Positions 42,650 to 51,826 are shown, counted from the first letter of the stretch. The stretch: DNA of 64,000 nt from Microbacterium pumilum (GCF_039530225.1 NZ_BAAAOH010000001.1:2914001-2978000); one strand, 5' to 3'. A program made the numbers and translations. The notes: generated by a model not told the origin, from the letters alone.

Positions 42650-44418
42650 GCGCCAACAACGGCCTCGATGTCTCCGGTCACGACGGACTCACAAACCTCG
42701 CCTTGCTCGCACTCGGGGCGATCGTCACGATCGCAGGAGTACTTCGCGTAGCCGGCAACCTCGCCGCGTTGGTAACAGGGACTGAGCAACCGACGGGTGG
42801 ACTCGCTGCCGGACTCGGGGTGTTCGGCGCGCCCGGCGATCCCGGGGTACCGCTGGGCTCCGCCGGACTCAACCCGATCGCCTACTGGGCAGCCGTGACC
42901 GTGCTGGTCGGACTCGTTGGCGGCGCCGCGTGGTGGGTATGGCGCCTCATACGCAGTCTCAGTCGCCACGCGCGCTCCGATCCCGACCGCATTGCCGGGA
43001 TCGCATCCTCAGCCGACGTACGCCGCGCGGCGTCGGATCGAGCATTGCTTTCGCGCGCCGCGCACCTTCGCGCGTCCGTCACGAAGCCTCAGCCCAGCGA
43101 CATGGGGTACCTCGTCGGGCTGGCGCGAGGATCGAAGGTCTGGACGTCGGTCGAGGATTCGATCCTTGTCATCGGCCCGCCCCGCTCCGGTAAGGGCGCG
43201 CACATCGTCATCAACGCGATCCTCGACGCACCGGGGGCGGTCGTCACAACGTCCACGCGGCCGGACAACCTCACCACGACGATTCGGTCACGGATGCGGC
43301 GCGGCCCGGTCGCGGTGTTCGACCCGCAGCATCTCGCCCCAGGTGTCCCGGCGGGCCTGCGGTGGTCACCGGTGCGCGGGTGCGAGGTTCCGCTCACGGC
43401 GATGATCCGAGCTGCGGGACTCGCGGCCGGCACCGGCCTGTCGGGCGTCGGAGTCGAGAACGGCGGCTTCTGGGAAGGGAAGACACGGACCGCGCTCCAG
43501 GCGCTCCTGCACGCTGCTGCGCTCGATGGCCGTTCGCCCGCCGAACTCTACAGGTGGACGCTCGACCCGACAGCAGCGCAGGACGCGGTGGCGATCCTGA
43601 TGACCAACTCGTCCGCGGCAACGGGCTGGGCGGAGTCGCTCGAGGCGATGATCGACGCCGACCCTCGGACGCGCGACTCGATCTGGCAAGGCGTCTCGCT
43701 CGCGCTCGCCGCGCTGGCAGACCCGCGGGTACTGGATGCGGTCAGCCCGGGCGAGGACGAGCATTTCGATCCGGAGGCCTTTCTCCGTCACAACGGCACC
43801 TTGTACCTTCTGGCGACCGGCGCCGGCGCCGGCGCCTCTTCTTCGCTGGTCGCAGCACTCGTCGAGGACCTCGTCGAGACAACCCGGCGAATTGCGGCGC
43901 GCTCCCCCGGTGCGCGCCTGGACCCGCCCGTTCTTCTGGCGCTCGATGAGATCGGAAACCTCGCACCTCTGCCGTCGTTGCCTGTGTTGATGGCAGAAGG
44001 CGGCGGCACCGGGATCACCACGATGCCGGTGCTCCAGTCGCTCGCGCAGGCTCGGCAGCGGTGGGGCGACAACGCGGCGACGGCGATCTGGGATGCGAGC
44101 ATAGCCAAGATCGTGCTGGGCGGCGCATCAGGGTCTCGGGACCTCCAGGACATATCCACGCTGATCGGCGACCGCGACGAGGTCACGGACTCCATCACGG
44201 TCGGTGAGCGTGGTCTGCGTTCCAACCAGCGCTCGACACGGCGGGTGCCGATCATGCCGCCCGATGTGATCCGAACGCTGCCGTATGGCACTGCCCTTCT
44301 CATGCTGAGGGCGGCGCCGCCGATCGTCACGCAATTGCGTGAGTGGACGGCACGTCCCGACGGCGCCCGGCTGCGCGCCGACCGTGCGCGGGTCGAGGAG
44401 CAGCTGCAGCGGGGATAG
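42646..44418 (+). CDS. VirD4/TraG-type conjugative coupling protein
   Basis: 590 residues from GTG 42646. Two N-terminal membrane helices (LTNLALLALGAIVTIAGVL and YWAAVTVLVGLVGGAAWWVW) anchor it. The RecA-like motor has Walker A VIGPPRSGKGAHIVINAI (about 177-194), Walker B LLALDEIGNLAPL, and TGITTMPVLQSLAQARQRWG. It brings the relaxase-DNA complex to the channel. Adjacent to VirB4-like and SSB genes, as in other actinobacterial ICEs. Confidence 0.95.
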   Translation: MSANNGLDVSGHDGLTNLALLALGAIVTIAGVLRVAGNLAALVTGTEQPTGGLAAGLGVFGAPGDPGVPLGSAGLNPIAYWAAVTVLVGLVGGAAWWVWRLIRSLSRHARSDPDRIAGIASSADVRRAASDRALLSRAAHLRASVTKPQPSDMGYLVGLARGSKVWTSVEDSILVIGPPRSGKGAHIVINAILDAPGAVVTTSTRPDNLTTTIRSRMRRGPVAVFDPQHLAPGVPAGLRWSPVRGCEVPLTAMIRAAGLAAGTGLSGVGVENGGFWEGKTRTALQALLHAAALDGRSPAELYRWTLDPTAAQDAVAILMTNSSAATGWAESLEAMIDADPRTRDSIWQGVSLALAALADPRVLDAVSPGEDEHFDPEAFLRHNGTLYLLATGAGAGASSSLVAALVEDLVETTRRIAARSPGARLDPPVLLALDEIGNLAPLPSLPVLMAEGGGTGITTMPVLQSLAQARQRWGDNAATAIWDASIAKIVLGGASGSRDLQDISTLIGDRDEVTDSITVGERGLRSNQRSTRRVPIMPPDVIRTLPYGTALLMLRAAPPIVTQLREWTARPDGARLRADRARVEEQLQRG

Positions 44419-44473
44419 CGGACGCACCTCTTTGGTGATGGCCGAACCGCGGCCGCCTCGGTAGGAGCATCCG

Positions 44474-44899
44474 ATGACGATCCAGACTCAGCAATCTCTC
44501 TCCGGCTTTCTCGCATCGGAGCCGCAGCTCGCATTCAATGCGAAAGGCGAGGCCCGCTTCTGGGTACGCGTCGGGCAGGAGCACTTCGAACGCAACGAAG
44601 ACGGCACCTTCACCCAGACGGAGACCACGTACCACGACCTCGTCATGTTCCGCCGCAACGCCGAACGCGCTTACGCGATGTTCAACAAGGGTGACGCCTT
44701 CATAGCTGAGGGCTACACCCACACCTCGGCACGAGAGCGCGACGGACAGGCGGTCGAGACAGAAGAGTTCGTCGCTAAGCGCCTCGGCCACGATTCCGCC
44801 CGCACGAATTACACCCTGCAGCGCCGCCGTACCCTCCCGCCGCTGCCGCCTGCGGCGCCGGCGAGCACGAGGCCCGCCATCAGGCCCGTCTCCCTCTGA
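44474..44899 (+). CDS. ssb: Single-stranded DNA-binding protein, ICE copy
   Basis: 141 residues with GGAG upstream. OB-fold features: SGFLASEPQLAFNAKGEARF, WVRVGQEHF, TTYHDLVMFRRNAERAYAM, and KGDAFIAEGYTHTS. The short C-terminal tail (MRPVSL-like, RPAIRPVSL) lacks the acidic DDIPF end of chromosomal SSB, common in mobile-element versions. It probably coats transferred or replicating ssDNA. Confidence 0.93.
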   Translation: MTIQTQQSLSGFLASEPQLAFNAKGEARFWVRVGQEHFERNEDGTFTQTETTYHDLVMFRRNAERAYAMFNKGDAFIAEGYTHTSARERDGQAVETEEFVAKRLGHDSARTNYTLQRRRTLPPLPPAAPASTRPAIRPVSL

Positions 44900-44907
44900 G
44901 GCAACTG

Positions 44908-45477
44908 ATGACTCTCGACGAGCCGCTCCGATTCCCTGGCTACCAGTTCGACCCACCCCCGCCGGACGCGCCCGATGCCGCGGCAGACGGCCTTCCCTCA
45001 GTCCCGCGGCCTGTGAACTGGAATCTGCTCACGTCAGACCAGGCCGCCTTCGAGTGGGTCGAACTCGATCGGTGGGTGAACTGGCTGCGCCGCACCTACG
45101 GACTCGGGCCTTCGATCATCCCGCCGCTCTGGCATCGCCACCCCGAACTCGTCTGGGAGCTCTCCGCCCTGCACCTCCATTGGCTCTGCGCCTACGACGA
45201 GCAACAGAACGGCTCCGCACCACTCGGGTGGCACCGGGACTTCGCCGAGACGCGCGAGCGCCTTCACGACTGGGTCGCCGCGTGCGGCTCACGCCTCGAT
45301 CGCGATCGAGCCACGCGACAGACCTCTTGGCCCGGCGAGGACCCGGTGCCAACGATCGCCGAAGCGCCGATTCACGATCGATCCGCCGACTTCCGCAGCT
45401 TCGTGGTCGAAGACGTCGCCCGCCGCCGGGCCGTGGAGGACACCTTCATCGCCGCCGATGCGAGCCGCTCCGAGTAG
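44908..45477 (+). CDS. DUF4913 protein, last gene of the transfer operon
   Basis: 189 residues, 8 bases after ssb. The recognised core is EWVELDRWVNWLRRTYGLG, IPPLWHRHPELVWELSALHL and HWLCAYDEQ, followed by RLHDWVAACG; this Trp-rich pattern matches DUF4913, a family common in actinobacterial plasmids and ICEs. Function unknown. A variable charged tail follows. Confidence 0.85.
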   Translation: MTLDEPLRFPGYQFDPPPPDAPDAAADGLPSVPRPVNWNLLTSDQAAFEWVELDRWVNWLRRTYGLGPSIIPPLWHRHPELVWELSALHLHWLCAYDEQQNGSAPLGWHRDFAETRERLHDWVAACGSRLDRDRATRQTSWPGEDPVPTIAEAPIHDRSADFRSFVVEDVARRRAVEDTFIAADASRSE

Positions 45478-45836
45478 GCGCCGAGCCGCTTGACTGCGCT
45501 GGCGTGAGGGCCGAGATCGGCGCGATGGCGATGCTCGGTAAGCCATCGGTGTTCGCAACGGTATGCGTGCCGCTCATGCGATCGAACCGTCCATCCGACG
45601 GATCCGCACAGATCAACGCCGCAGCTCGGGGACGTCATCACCCGGCATCACCGATGGCCCACCGGCAACCGCACGTACTGAGCCCGACAAGCCACAGACG
45701 TCAAACGCGCGTTGCGCTCATGCGGCCCTTCATCCGAGCGACAGTCGCACGGTCTGCGGGCCTCCGACTCAATCTAAATTCAGCGCGCTCGGCGACCACC
45801 CAGAAGTCGTGCGGAATTACTTGATCGAGTGGTTGC
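45478..45836. other. Boundary region between transfer operon and defence-like cluster; no gene seen
   Basis: About 360 bases. GC falls and codon-like periodicity is absent; a local AT-rich stretch (ATCTAAATTCAG near 45774) is the only distinct feature. Two convergent operons end here, so it should hold terminators, but no clear stem is seen. It may mark an insertion boundary for the minus-strand cluster. Confidence 0.35.
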
Positions 45837-46952
45837 TCACGAAGTGCCGACAAAGACGTCGGAGTGTGGCCAGAGCGCCTGTCCGGAGAACGAAGCCACG
45901 AACGCCACGTCCATTGACTCAACAGGTATCGGAGCGGAATGGCCACCGCCGATGGTCGACATTCCGTTCTCTCCGTCGTAGATCGCCTCGACCGAAACGC
46001 CCCAGGCCGCCGCAAGACGTGGCGCGAAGTCGCTCCATACCCATGTTCCATCGAAGCCGCCAGGCGATCCGGTGACTACCGTCGCGACGCCATCTTGTGC
46101 GATCACCGCATGTGAGAGGTCTTGCCACGACGATGCGGTCATGTACGCGAGTCGCGCATATGCCTCGCGAAACTGCGTTGGGTGGAGCGCAAAGCTCCTT
46201 GCCGCGTCGATGTGAGGTTGCTGGACACCCTCGGACCGACCCCAGTCCTGCAGGACTGCGATCACGCCTATGCGGCCCATACGAATCCCCAACATCGGGA
46301 CGAAGAGGTCGTCCATGTAGTCGAACCGCCTGCGTGGCTGATCGCTATCAAGACACTCGAAAAAGTGGAATGTCGCCGGCCCAGGTTGCGCTGGCTCCCA
46401 CCGAACGGCCCCAGAAGCCGCCTGCAGCAAGAAATGATGGAACGCCACGCTCCTGAGGTGCTCGGCAGGAACGAGTCTTCGTCCCTCGGCTTCGCGAACG
46501 TACAACGGCTGCAAACTCTCCTTGTAGACCAGCCCGTAGTAGATCTTGCCCAGCCACAAGAACAGGTCTCGGCGATCGAGCGACCTAAACGCGTCCGGAC
46601 CCACGTCGAAGGCGATCCTGACGCGGCTCTCGATCTCACTTAGGTCGACGCCGTTGCAAACGGAACAGCACGGGACTGTGAGTTGGCGGTAGCGGAGCGG
46701 ACGGCCGTCAATCTGATTGACGGATGCATCCCACATGTCGAGTGCACGGAGCAGCCACTTCGGAAATACGTGCTCACGGGTGCGATCTGCGGAGCCGAGC
46801 GGGACGTGCTTACCGCAAAGGAAGCAGTGTTCCTCCCCAAACTGTTGGGTGCGATCTGTCAAGAACTCCGCGTGGGGCGATCCAACCTCAGGCGTGGGTT
46901 CCGGCATCTTCCTATTGTCGGCGAGGAGGCTCTCGTGTGCGGGCATCGACAT
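45837..46952 (-). CDS. HNH-type zinc-knuckle protein, putative nuclease
   Basis: About 371 residues if ATG 46952 is used (AGGCG 5 bases upstream); ATG 47009 and 46907 are alternatives. It has a Cys4-type knuckle and His region typical of HNH endonucleases: EEHCFLCGKHVPLG, TREHVFPKWLLRA, and VPCCSVCNG. The rest of the protein is not recognised, with an alpha/beta middle part (LFLWLGKIYYGLVYKES) and Trp-rich C-terminus. The CxxC...H...CxxC spacing suits HNH defence nucleases. It follows the AbiJ-like gene on the same strand after a 100-base gap, so it may be a separate unit. Confidence 0.75.
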   Translation of the reverse strand: MSMPAHESLLADNRKMPEPTPEVGSPHAEFLTDRTQQFGEEHCFLCGKHVPLGSADRTREHVFPKWLLRALDMWDASVNQIDGRPLRYRQLTVPCCSVCNGVDLSEIESRVRIAFDVGPDAFRSLDRRDLFLWLGKIYYGLVYKESLQPLYVREAEGRRLVPAEHLRSVAFHHFLLQAASGAVRWEPAQPGPATFHFFECLDSDQPRRRFDYMDDLFVPMLGIRMGRIGVIAVLQDWGRSEGVQQPHIDAARSFALHPTQFREAYARLAYMTASSWQDLSHAVIAQDGVATVVTGSPGGFDGTWVWSDFAPRLAAAWGVSVEAIYDGENGMSTIGGGHSAPIPVESMDVAFVASFSGQALWPHSDVFVGTS

Positions 46953-47055
46953 GGTCGCCTGGCTTAGGGCCCTATTGCGCGCGATCAGCGACCCTCTCGC
47001 GGGCATCATGCTTGCGAGGACCGTGTCTGCGATGTAGGGCGAGGAAAACGATCCG

Positions 47056-48231
47056 CTACTGGTCTGCGGCGATGCGCGCCTCGGCCTTGGCAGAGATCGT
47101 CTCGGGGAACCGCTGCTTCATGTATCCGAGAAACTCAGACGTACCAGCCTCTTGGCTGTATCCATTGATATCGACGGTGGGCAGGTCGAGCACCGCGTCG
47201 ATGTCGGCCTTGCTCAACGCATCGGCGACGACCTCAAGACGCATCAGCACGATGTTGCTGTGGTCGAAGCTCCGAGTGAAATCAGCTTCGCCGAGCCACT
47301 TGTCCTTCAAGACCCGACGGACGGACGCCGAGGACAGCTCGGGCGGCAAGGTGATTCTGTTGAGCCACCGTCCATCCTCAAACACGCGATAGAACCGCGT
47401 CGCCGAGTACGAACGCCGCTCAGCGGTGATCTGGTCCTCGACCTGCGTGATCAACTCCTCGCTAACGTAGCGAGTGATCAGGTCGTAGGACAGGCTCGCA
47501 AGCGAGATGTAGTGGAGCGCGAGGTTCCGTTCCATCGAAGTCGCGAGTGTGTGGGACTTCTCGTTCCGAAGGAACTGGATGGCCATGTTGAGGTACTTCA
47601 CGCCATCGAAGAAGTCCTTCTCCGCCTGTCCCGATGGTTCGTGCCCGAAGAGAGCCGGAAAATTGTCGGGCTTGAACGCGTCGGTGGCCTTCTCGCTCCC
47701 GGTCTTCTCACGGAGCGCTTCCCGCACAACCTTGTACGACTCCTCGACCGCGTGGAAATAGTCCTCCGTCGCGAGATAGCGGCTGATGTGCGTGTAGATG
47801 TCCTCGTGTATCTCGATCTGGATCTTGTTGTTTGTAACGGTCGCCTTTGTCGTGAAGCTCACGCTCGGCAGCGCACTTAGGGCAGCCGATTCCGGTTCCG
47901 CTAGCCCATCTGCGATGGCGCGCACGCGCTCCATGCTCGCGTCGTTGATCTCGTAGCGCAGAAGGCCCGTAAGGCGCTTCGCCTCGATGTACTCGATGAG
48001 CGCGCGCAGCGACGTTGTCACCTCATCCGAAGTACCGCCGCGCCAGAGCGCGCGAAGGCGGTTCGCTTTCGAATCACCGAACCCTGGATAGCGCTCGGTG
48101 TCGTAAACATCGATCCCGAGGTCGTGGAAAAACGCCGCGAACGACTCATTGCTGAAATCGAGAACGTAACCGTCAGACATACCGAGGACGGATTCGAGGG
48201 CGACCTTGTCCGAAACGCTCAGTACGCTCAC
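47056..48231 (-). CDS. AbiJ-like abortive-infection protein with HEPN motif
   Basis: 391 residues. Residues 20-90 resemble AbiJ N-terminal domains: VLDFSNESFAAFFHDLGIDV and GFGDSKANRLRALWRGG. Residues 140-260 match a TIGR02391/Ymh-type HEPN domain: IHEDIYTHISRYLATEDYFH, AVEESYKVVREALREKTGS, and RNEKSH, an R-x4-H active-site pattern of HEPN ribonucleases. Residues 270-391 are unassigned. HEPN proteins in defence systems cut RNA when triggered. The start overlaps the nuclease-like gene upstream by 4 bases. Confidence 0.8.
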   Translation of the reverse strand: MSVLSVSDKVALESVLGMSDGYVLDFSNESFAAFFHDLGIDVYDTERYPGFGDSKANRLRALWRGGTSDEVTTSLRALIEYIEAKRLTGLLRYEINDASMERVRAIADGLAEPESAALSALPSVSFTTKATVTNNKIQIEIHEDIYTHISRYLATEDYFHAVEESYKVVREALREKTGSEKATDAFKPDNFPALFGHEPSGQAEKDFFDGVKYLNMAIQFLRNEKSHTLATSMERNLALHYISLASLSYDLITRYVSEELITQVEDQITAERRSYSATRFYRVFEDGRWLNRITLPPELSSASVRRVLKDKWLGEADFTRSFDHSNIVLMRLEVVADALSKADIDAVLDLPTVDINGYSQEAGTSEFLGYMKQRFPETISAKAEARIAADQ

Positions 48232-49691
48232 GGTGCGTCCTCCGTCTCCGTCGAGTCCACTGGACGGGCGTCCTCGATCCTCGAAGCAGAGACAGGTCGG
48301 CGCGCATCTACCGCTGAGTAGTGCAGCGACGTGCCTGTCGCGCTCGCCACCCCGGCCACCTCAACAGGGAGCGCCTTCAGACGCTCGACCGCCGTGCGGT
48401 TGCTGCGGTACTGAACGGCGATCAGCCAGCCCTCGCTCGCACCGTCAGAGTTCATGTAACTCGGGAGTTGGTGGCGCAGTCCGTTCCAAAACTTGCCGTT
48501 GTGGAGCTTCTTGACTTCGATAAGCAGACGCGCAGAGGTCCCAGACGACGCCTTGAAGTCGACGGGGCCGCGACCGAGCTCCACCTCCCGATCCAGTTCG
48601 ACATCGAACTGGCGCAAGTAAGGTTGCGCAAGGCCAAGAAACAGGAGCTGGATCGCCTCTTCGGGCTTTTCGGACCGATCGTCGTTCCAGAGCAGGCTCC
48701 ACCCGCGCTGTTCCTCAACGAAGTGGCTGAATCGCTCGACGACCTCGCCCACGAGCTCCGCGAGATCTTTGGTGGTCGCTACGGGGCGTGCAGGCAACGG
48801 GTGTTCCACCGCAAAACGCGCGGGTTCCCGGTCCCATTGGACGACTTCAAGCGGGTCACCACCGAAGTCGTAGCCAATAAGGTCTTCGCGGCTGGTCTGT
48901 GCGCGAGCCCACTCGCGGACCCGTTCGGGTCGCTGACGAGCGAAGGCCACGATGCTGGCCTTTGATACGGCCTGCCCCACCGTGAGATTCAACGAGAGGC
49001 GGATGTCGTCGTTGAAGTGCGAATCGAACCAGTCGTCAGCGTTTAGTGTCGGGAGTCCCCCAAGGATGAACTCCGGCACCAGAATAATCGGCCGTCCCGT
49101 CGAAGGATTCGTCGGCAGCTCGACTTCCTCGTCGTGCCATCTCGCGGCGTCGAGCGAAACGCGGGCATGCCCGACGTTGTGCGTCGCCAAGGGCAGGTCG
49201 TGTCTGCGCGCAGTTTCCTGTGTGTACGCGAACAGTCGTCCCTTGAGGACATTGGCAGTGGCGTCCGAGATTCGATCGGCTCCAATGCCCTCATTCAGGA
49301 TGCCGATCTCTTCGATGTGCTCCGGTTGAGTAAGCCCCGCGGCGATGGCGACAGCGATGCCGTCCGCCATCCGCGCCGCAAATCGATCTCCGGCGCCGGA
49401 ACCCCGTGTTCCGACCGCCGTGTAGCCGAGTCCCAGTTCGAACGGTTCCGGAAAGGTCAGGAGTCGGCGGGCGGCTTGCGCGGAGACGGACTTGGGGCTC
49501 GCTGCCTTCGCGACAAGGCTGTAGCAGTGCACGAAGTGGGCGATCAACTCATCATGCGCCGTTGCCCATACACCTCCGGCTTCAAGAAGTAGCAGCGGGT
49601 CGATGAACAACTTTGTATCGACCGTCAGGTGCGGGTCGAACCAGTCGTCCTCGGCAACGCGCTCAATGCCGAACGCCTCCGTGAACCTCAC
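48228..49691 (-). CDS. PD-(D/E)xK-like nuclease of unknown family
   Basis: 487 residues. The N-terminal 250 residues open FTEAFGIERVAEDDWFDPHL then DTKLFIDPLLLLE, an arrangement I have seen in defence-associated hypothetical proteins. The C-terminal part holds a restriction-nuclease-like core: VELGRGPVDFKASSGTSARL, LLIEVKKLHNG, giving D-x14-E-x-K, then a helix and QLPSYMNSDG, all near residues 370-410. The fold assignment is by motif only. Overlaps both neighbours by 4 bases, so the four genes share one transcript. Confidence 0.7.
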   Translation of the reverse strand: MRFTEAFGIERVAEDDWFDPHLTVDTKLFIDPLLLLEAGGVWATAHDELIAHFVHCYSLVAKAASPKSVSAQAARRLLTFPEPFELGLGYTAVGTRGSGAGDRFAARMADGIAVAIAAGLTQPEHIEEIGILNEGIGADRISDATANVLKGRLFAYTQETARRHDLPLATHNVGHARVSLDAARWHDEEVELPTNPSTGRPIILVPEFILGGLPTLNADDWFDSHFNDDIRLSLNLTVGQAVSKASIVAFARQRPERVREWARAQTSREDLIGYDFGGDPLEVVQWDREPARFAVEHPLPARPVATTKDLAELVGEVVERFSHFVEEQRGWSLLWNDDRSEKPEEAIQLLFLGLAQPYLRQFDVELDREVELGRGPVDFKASSGTSARLLIEVKKLHNGKFWNGLRHQLPSYMNSDGASEGWLIAVQYRSNRTAVERLKALPVEVAGVASATGTSLHYSAVDARRPVSASRIEDARPVDSTETEDAP

Positions 49692-50794
49692 GACTTGACT
49701 CCAACGACCGGCACTCGGGATGCTGCGATCTCGTACAGCCCGACGGGCAGCCCCGACCCGGCGAGGAACGATTCCTCGTCGACGCCAGCCTCACGCAGCA
49801 CCTCGCGCGCGCGCGGCAGCAGCGACGGCATCTCGAGCGACGAGATCCGCCCCGGTTCCGCACGGCGCCAGCCGTTCTGGGACATGCGAATGATCGCATT
49901 GCGGTACGAGACATCGCTCATAGTTCCCAGCGCCCGCGCCCGGTAGAGAAGTGCTGCGAGACTGACGCCCCAATACTCCTTGAGCTCTGCGAACTGCGCC
50001 CACGCCTTGCCCGCGGTGGAGGTGGGCAGGGATGGCGCGATCTCCTCTGCCGGCATCAGGAATTCAGCCGCGAACCTGTTGGCCTGCTCCTCGGCGACCT
50101 TCCCGCCCGGCTCCGCATCGTGATGCATGATCAAATGCCCGAGCTCGTGCGCCGCGTCGAAGCGCTGACGGTAGTAGTCGTCTTTCACCGGATTCAGCAC
50201 GATAATCGGCCGGGGCGCCGAGTGCAGGGAGTAAGCGTCGATCGCGGCCACGCCCGGCTCGCCAAATACGACGACGACACCATTACGTTCGACGAGGCGC
50301 ACGACATGCTGCACTGGCCCCGGCGCGACGCCGAAGAATTCTCGCGCCTCGCGAGCAGCCTGTTCGGGTGTCATCGAACGCTCATCGGGATCGATCGGTA
50401 GGTCTGGCAAGAACGCGTCGGGGAACTCGACGGCGTTCTCCAGCATGCCCGTGATTTCCGCGACGAACCGGCCGTACGCCTCGGCTTCATCCTGCGCGAC
50501 CTGCGTCGTAGAGCGGAGCGATCTGAAGTTGGGCTTGTTGATCTTCGGCGGCGCTCCTCCCCCGAAGAACTGCGGCTCAACCTGCAACGCTAGGGCGAGC
50601 TTCGCCACAGTCGCGCGGTTCGGTTGCTTGGCGCCGCTCTCCCAAGCTGTCACTGACGCCGGCGACATCTCGATGAGGGTCGCCAGGTGGGACTTCTTGA
50701 GCCCCTTGAGCTGACGGGCCATGGTGAGACGCTCACCGTTGAAGAATGAGGCTGCGGCGGCGAGCGTCTGGGACGGCCGACGCACCTCAGCCAT
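49688..50794 (-). CDS. XRE-family regulator fused to ImmA/IrrE metallopeptidase
   Basis: 368 residues from ATG 50794; the preceding frame is noise. Residues 15-65 form a helix-turn-helix (LKGLKKSHLATLIEMSPASV, TAWESGAKQPNRATVAKL). Residues 150-260 contain the zinc site FDAAHELGHLIMHHD (HELGH plus a downstream Glu in EEQANRFAAEF). In ICEBs1 and similar elements ImmA-type proteases cut repressors in response to damage; in defence clusters XRE-ImmA proteins act as regulators. The C-terminal 100 residues are helical. Confidence 0.92.
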   Translation of the reverse strand: MAEVRRPSQTLAAAASFFNGERLTMARQLKGLKKSHLATLIEMSPASVTAWESGAKQPNRATVAKLALALQVEPQFFGGGAPPKINKPNFRSLRSTTQVAQDEAEAYGRFVAEITGMLENAVEFPDAFLPDLPIDPDERSMTPEQAAREAREFFGVAPGPVQHVVRLVERNGVVVVFGEPGVAAIDAYSLHSAPRPIIVLNPVKDDYYRQRFDAAHELGHLIMHHDAEPGGKVAEEQANRFAAEFLMPAEEIAPSLPTSTAGKAWAQFAELKEYWGVSLAALLYRARALGTMSDVSYRNAIIRMSQNGWRRAEPGRISSLEMPSLLPRAREVLREAGVDEESFLAGSGLPVGLYEIAASRVPVVGVKS

Positions 50795-51599
50795 TCGCGG
50801 CGCCCCACCCTTCGCCCGCACCCATCCGCTTGAGCCGCACCGGCACGTCCTCGACATCGGTCGAGGCGCCACCGCTCGGCATCTGAGGTGTGACCGGCAG
50901 TCCGTTCCCGCCAATCGGGGTGCCGCCGGAGAGCAGCAGCTTCCTCCAGTGCCAGCAGGAGTCTCCGGGGTACTCGGGATTCTTGCTCTGGCCGATGTAG
51001 AGCTCGAATTGCTTGGCCGTAGGGTTGAAGGCGTGCGCCGCGATGAGCGTCACGCCGACGAAGTCGTCATCGTCCGGGATGCGCGGGATGGACTCCAAGC
51101 CGAACTCCTCGTCGTCGAACAGCGTGTCATCGCCGACGAACAGCTGGTCTGCGACGCGCTTCTTCGCGTCGCTGCGCTGCACCCACTTGATCTCGTCGAT
51201 CTTGTCGAAGGGGTATGACTGGAGCAGCACGCGGTAGCCCTCGATCGCCCAACCCGGGGACTGCTTGTAGTTCCGGCGGGTGACCACGTCCGCCGGAAGG
51301 CTAGGCAGTGAGTCGAAAGCCTCCGGCGTGATGCCGCGCTTGAGGACGTCCTCCCCAATACCGCCGAGCCCGTCGGCCAGCTTGAAGCGCCCGTTCGCGG
51401 TGGCCCGGTCGATGAGATCTCGAAGGTGCTTGAAGTTGAGATATCCGACGACGCCCTGGTCGTGGCCCTGCTCCTCGTCGTAGAGCTGATCGGTCGCAGC
51501 GAACGCCACGGGCGCACCCCACTTCAGGACACTGAGCAGTCCAGAAGCCTGGAGAGCGGAGAGAGCGTCGTCTTCTGAGGTCACTACGCCAACGTACAC
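50787..51599 (-). CDS. Unrecognised first gene of the defence-like operon
   Basis: 270 residues from GTG 51599 (GTG 51584 is possible). Alpha/beta, no membrane segment: VVGYLNFKHLRDLIDRATAN, GWAIEGYRVLLQSYPFDKID, then ADQLFVGDDTLFDDEEFGLE, an acidic loop, and FELYIGQSKNPEYPGDSCWH. I match no family. It overlaps the XRE-ImmA gene by 8 bases, so the pair may act together, as regulator plus partner. The upstream region to 51826 carries the operon promoter, which I cannot pin down. Confidence 0.7.
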   Translation of the reverse strand: MYVGVVTSEDDALSALQASGLLSVLKWGAPVAFAATDQLYDEEQGHDQGVVGYLNFKHLRDLIDRATANGRFKLADGLGGIGEDVLKRGITPEAFDSLPSLPADVVTRRNYKQSPGWAIEGYRVLLQSYPFDKIDEIKWVQRSDAKKRVADQLFVGDDTLFDDEEFGLESIPRIPDDDDFVGVTLIAAHAFNPTAKQFELYIGQSKNPEYPGDSCWHWRKLLLSGGTPIGGNGLPVTPQMPSGGASTDVEDVPVRLKRMGAGEGWGAANG

Positions 51600-51826
51600 G
51601 ATGCTCAGTACATGACGTTCTAGTTTTTACTCTCGGCGTGGCGCGAGCGAACGATCTGTGCTGGAGAGGCATCGCTCCACTCGAGGGATGAGGGTCGGGA
51701 ACGAGCCTGCTGGGCGCCGTACGCTTGGTACCTGCACCGGGCACTGCCCGGATGGGGATCCGCCGTCAGCGGGAAGTTGGTCGCCCTCGGTCGTAGGATC
51801 GGAGCCTGCGAATGAGGGAGCCGACC

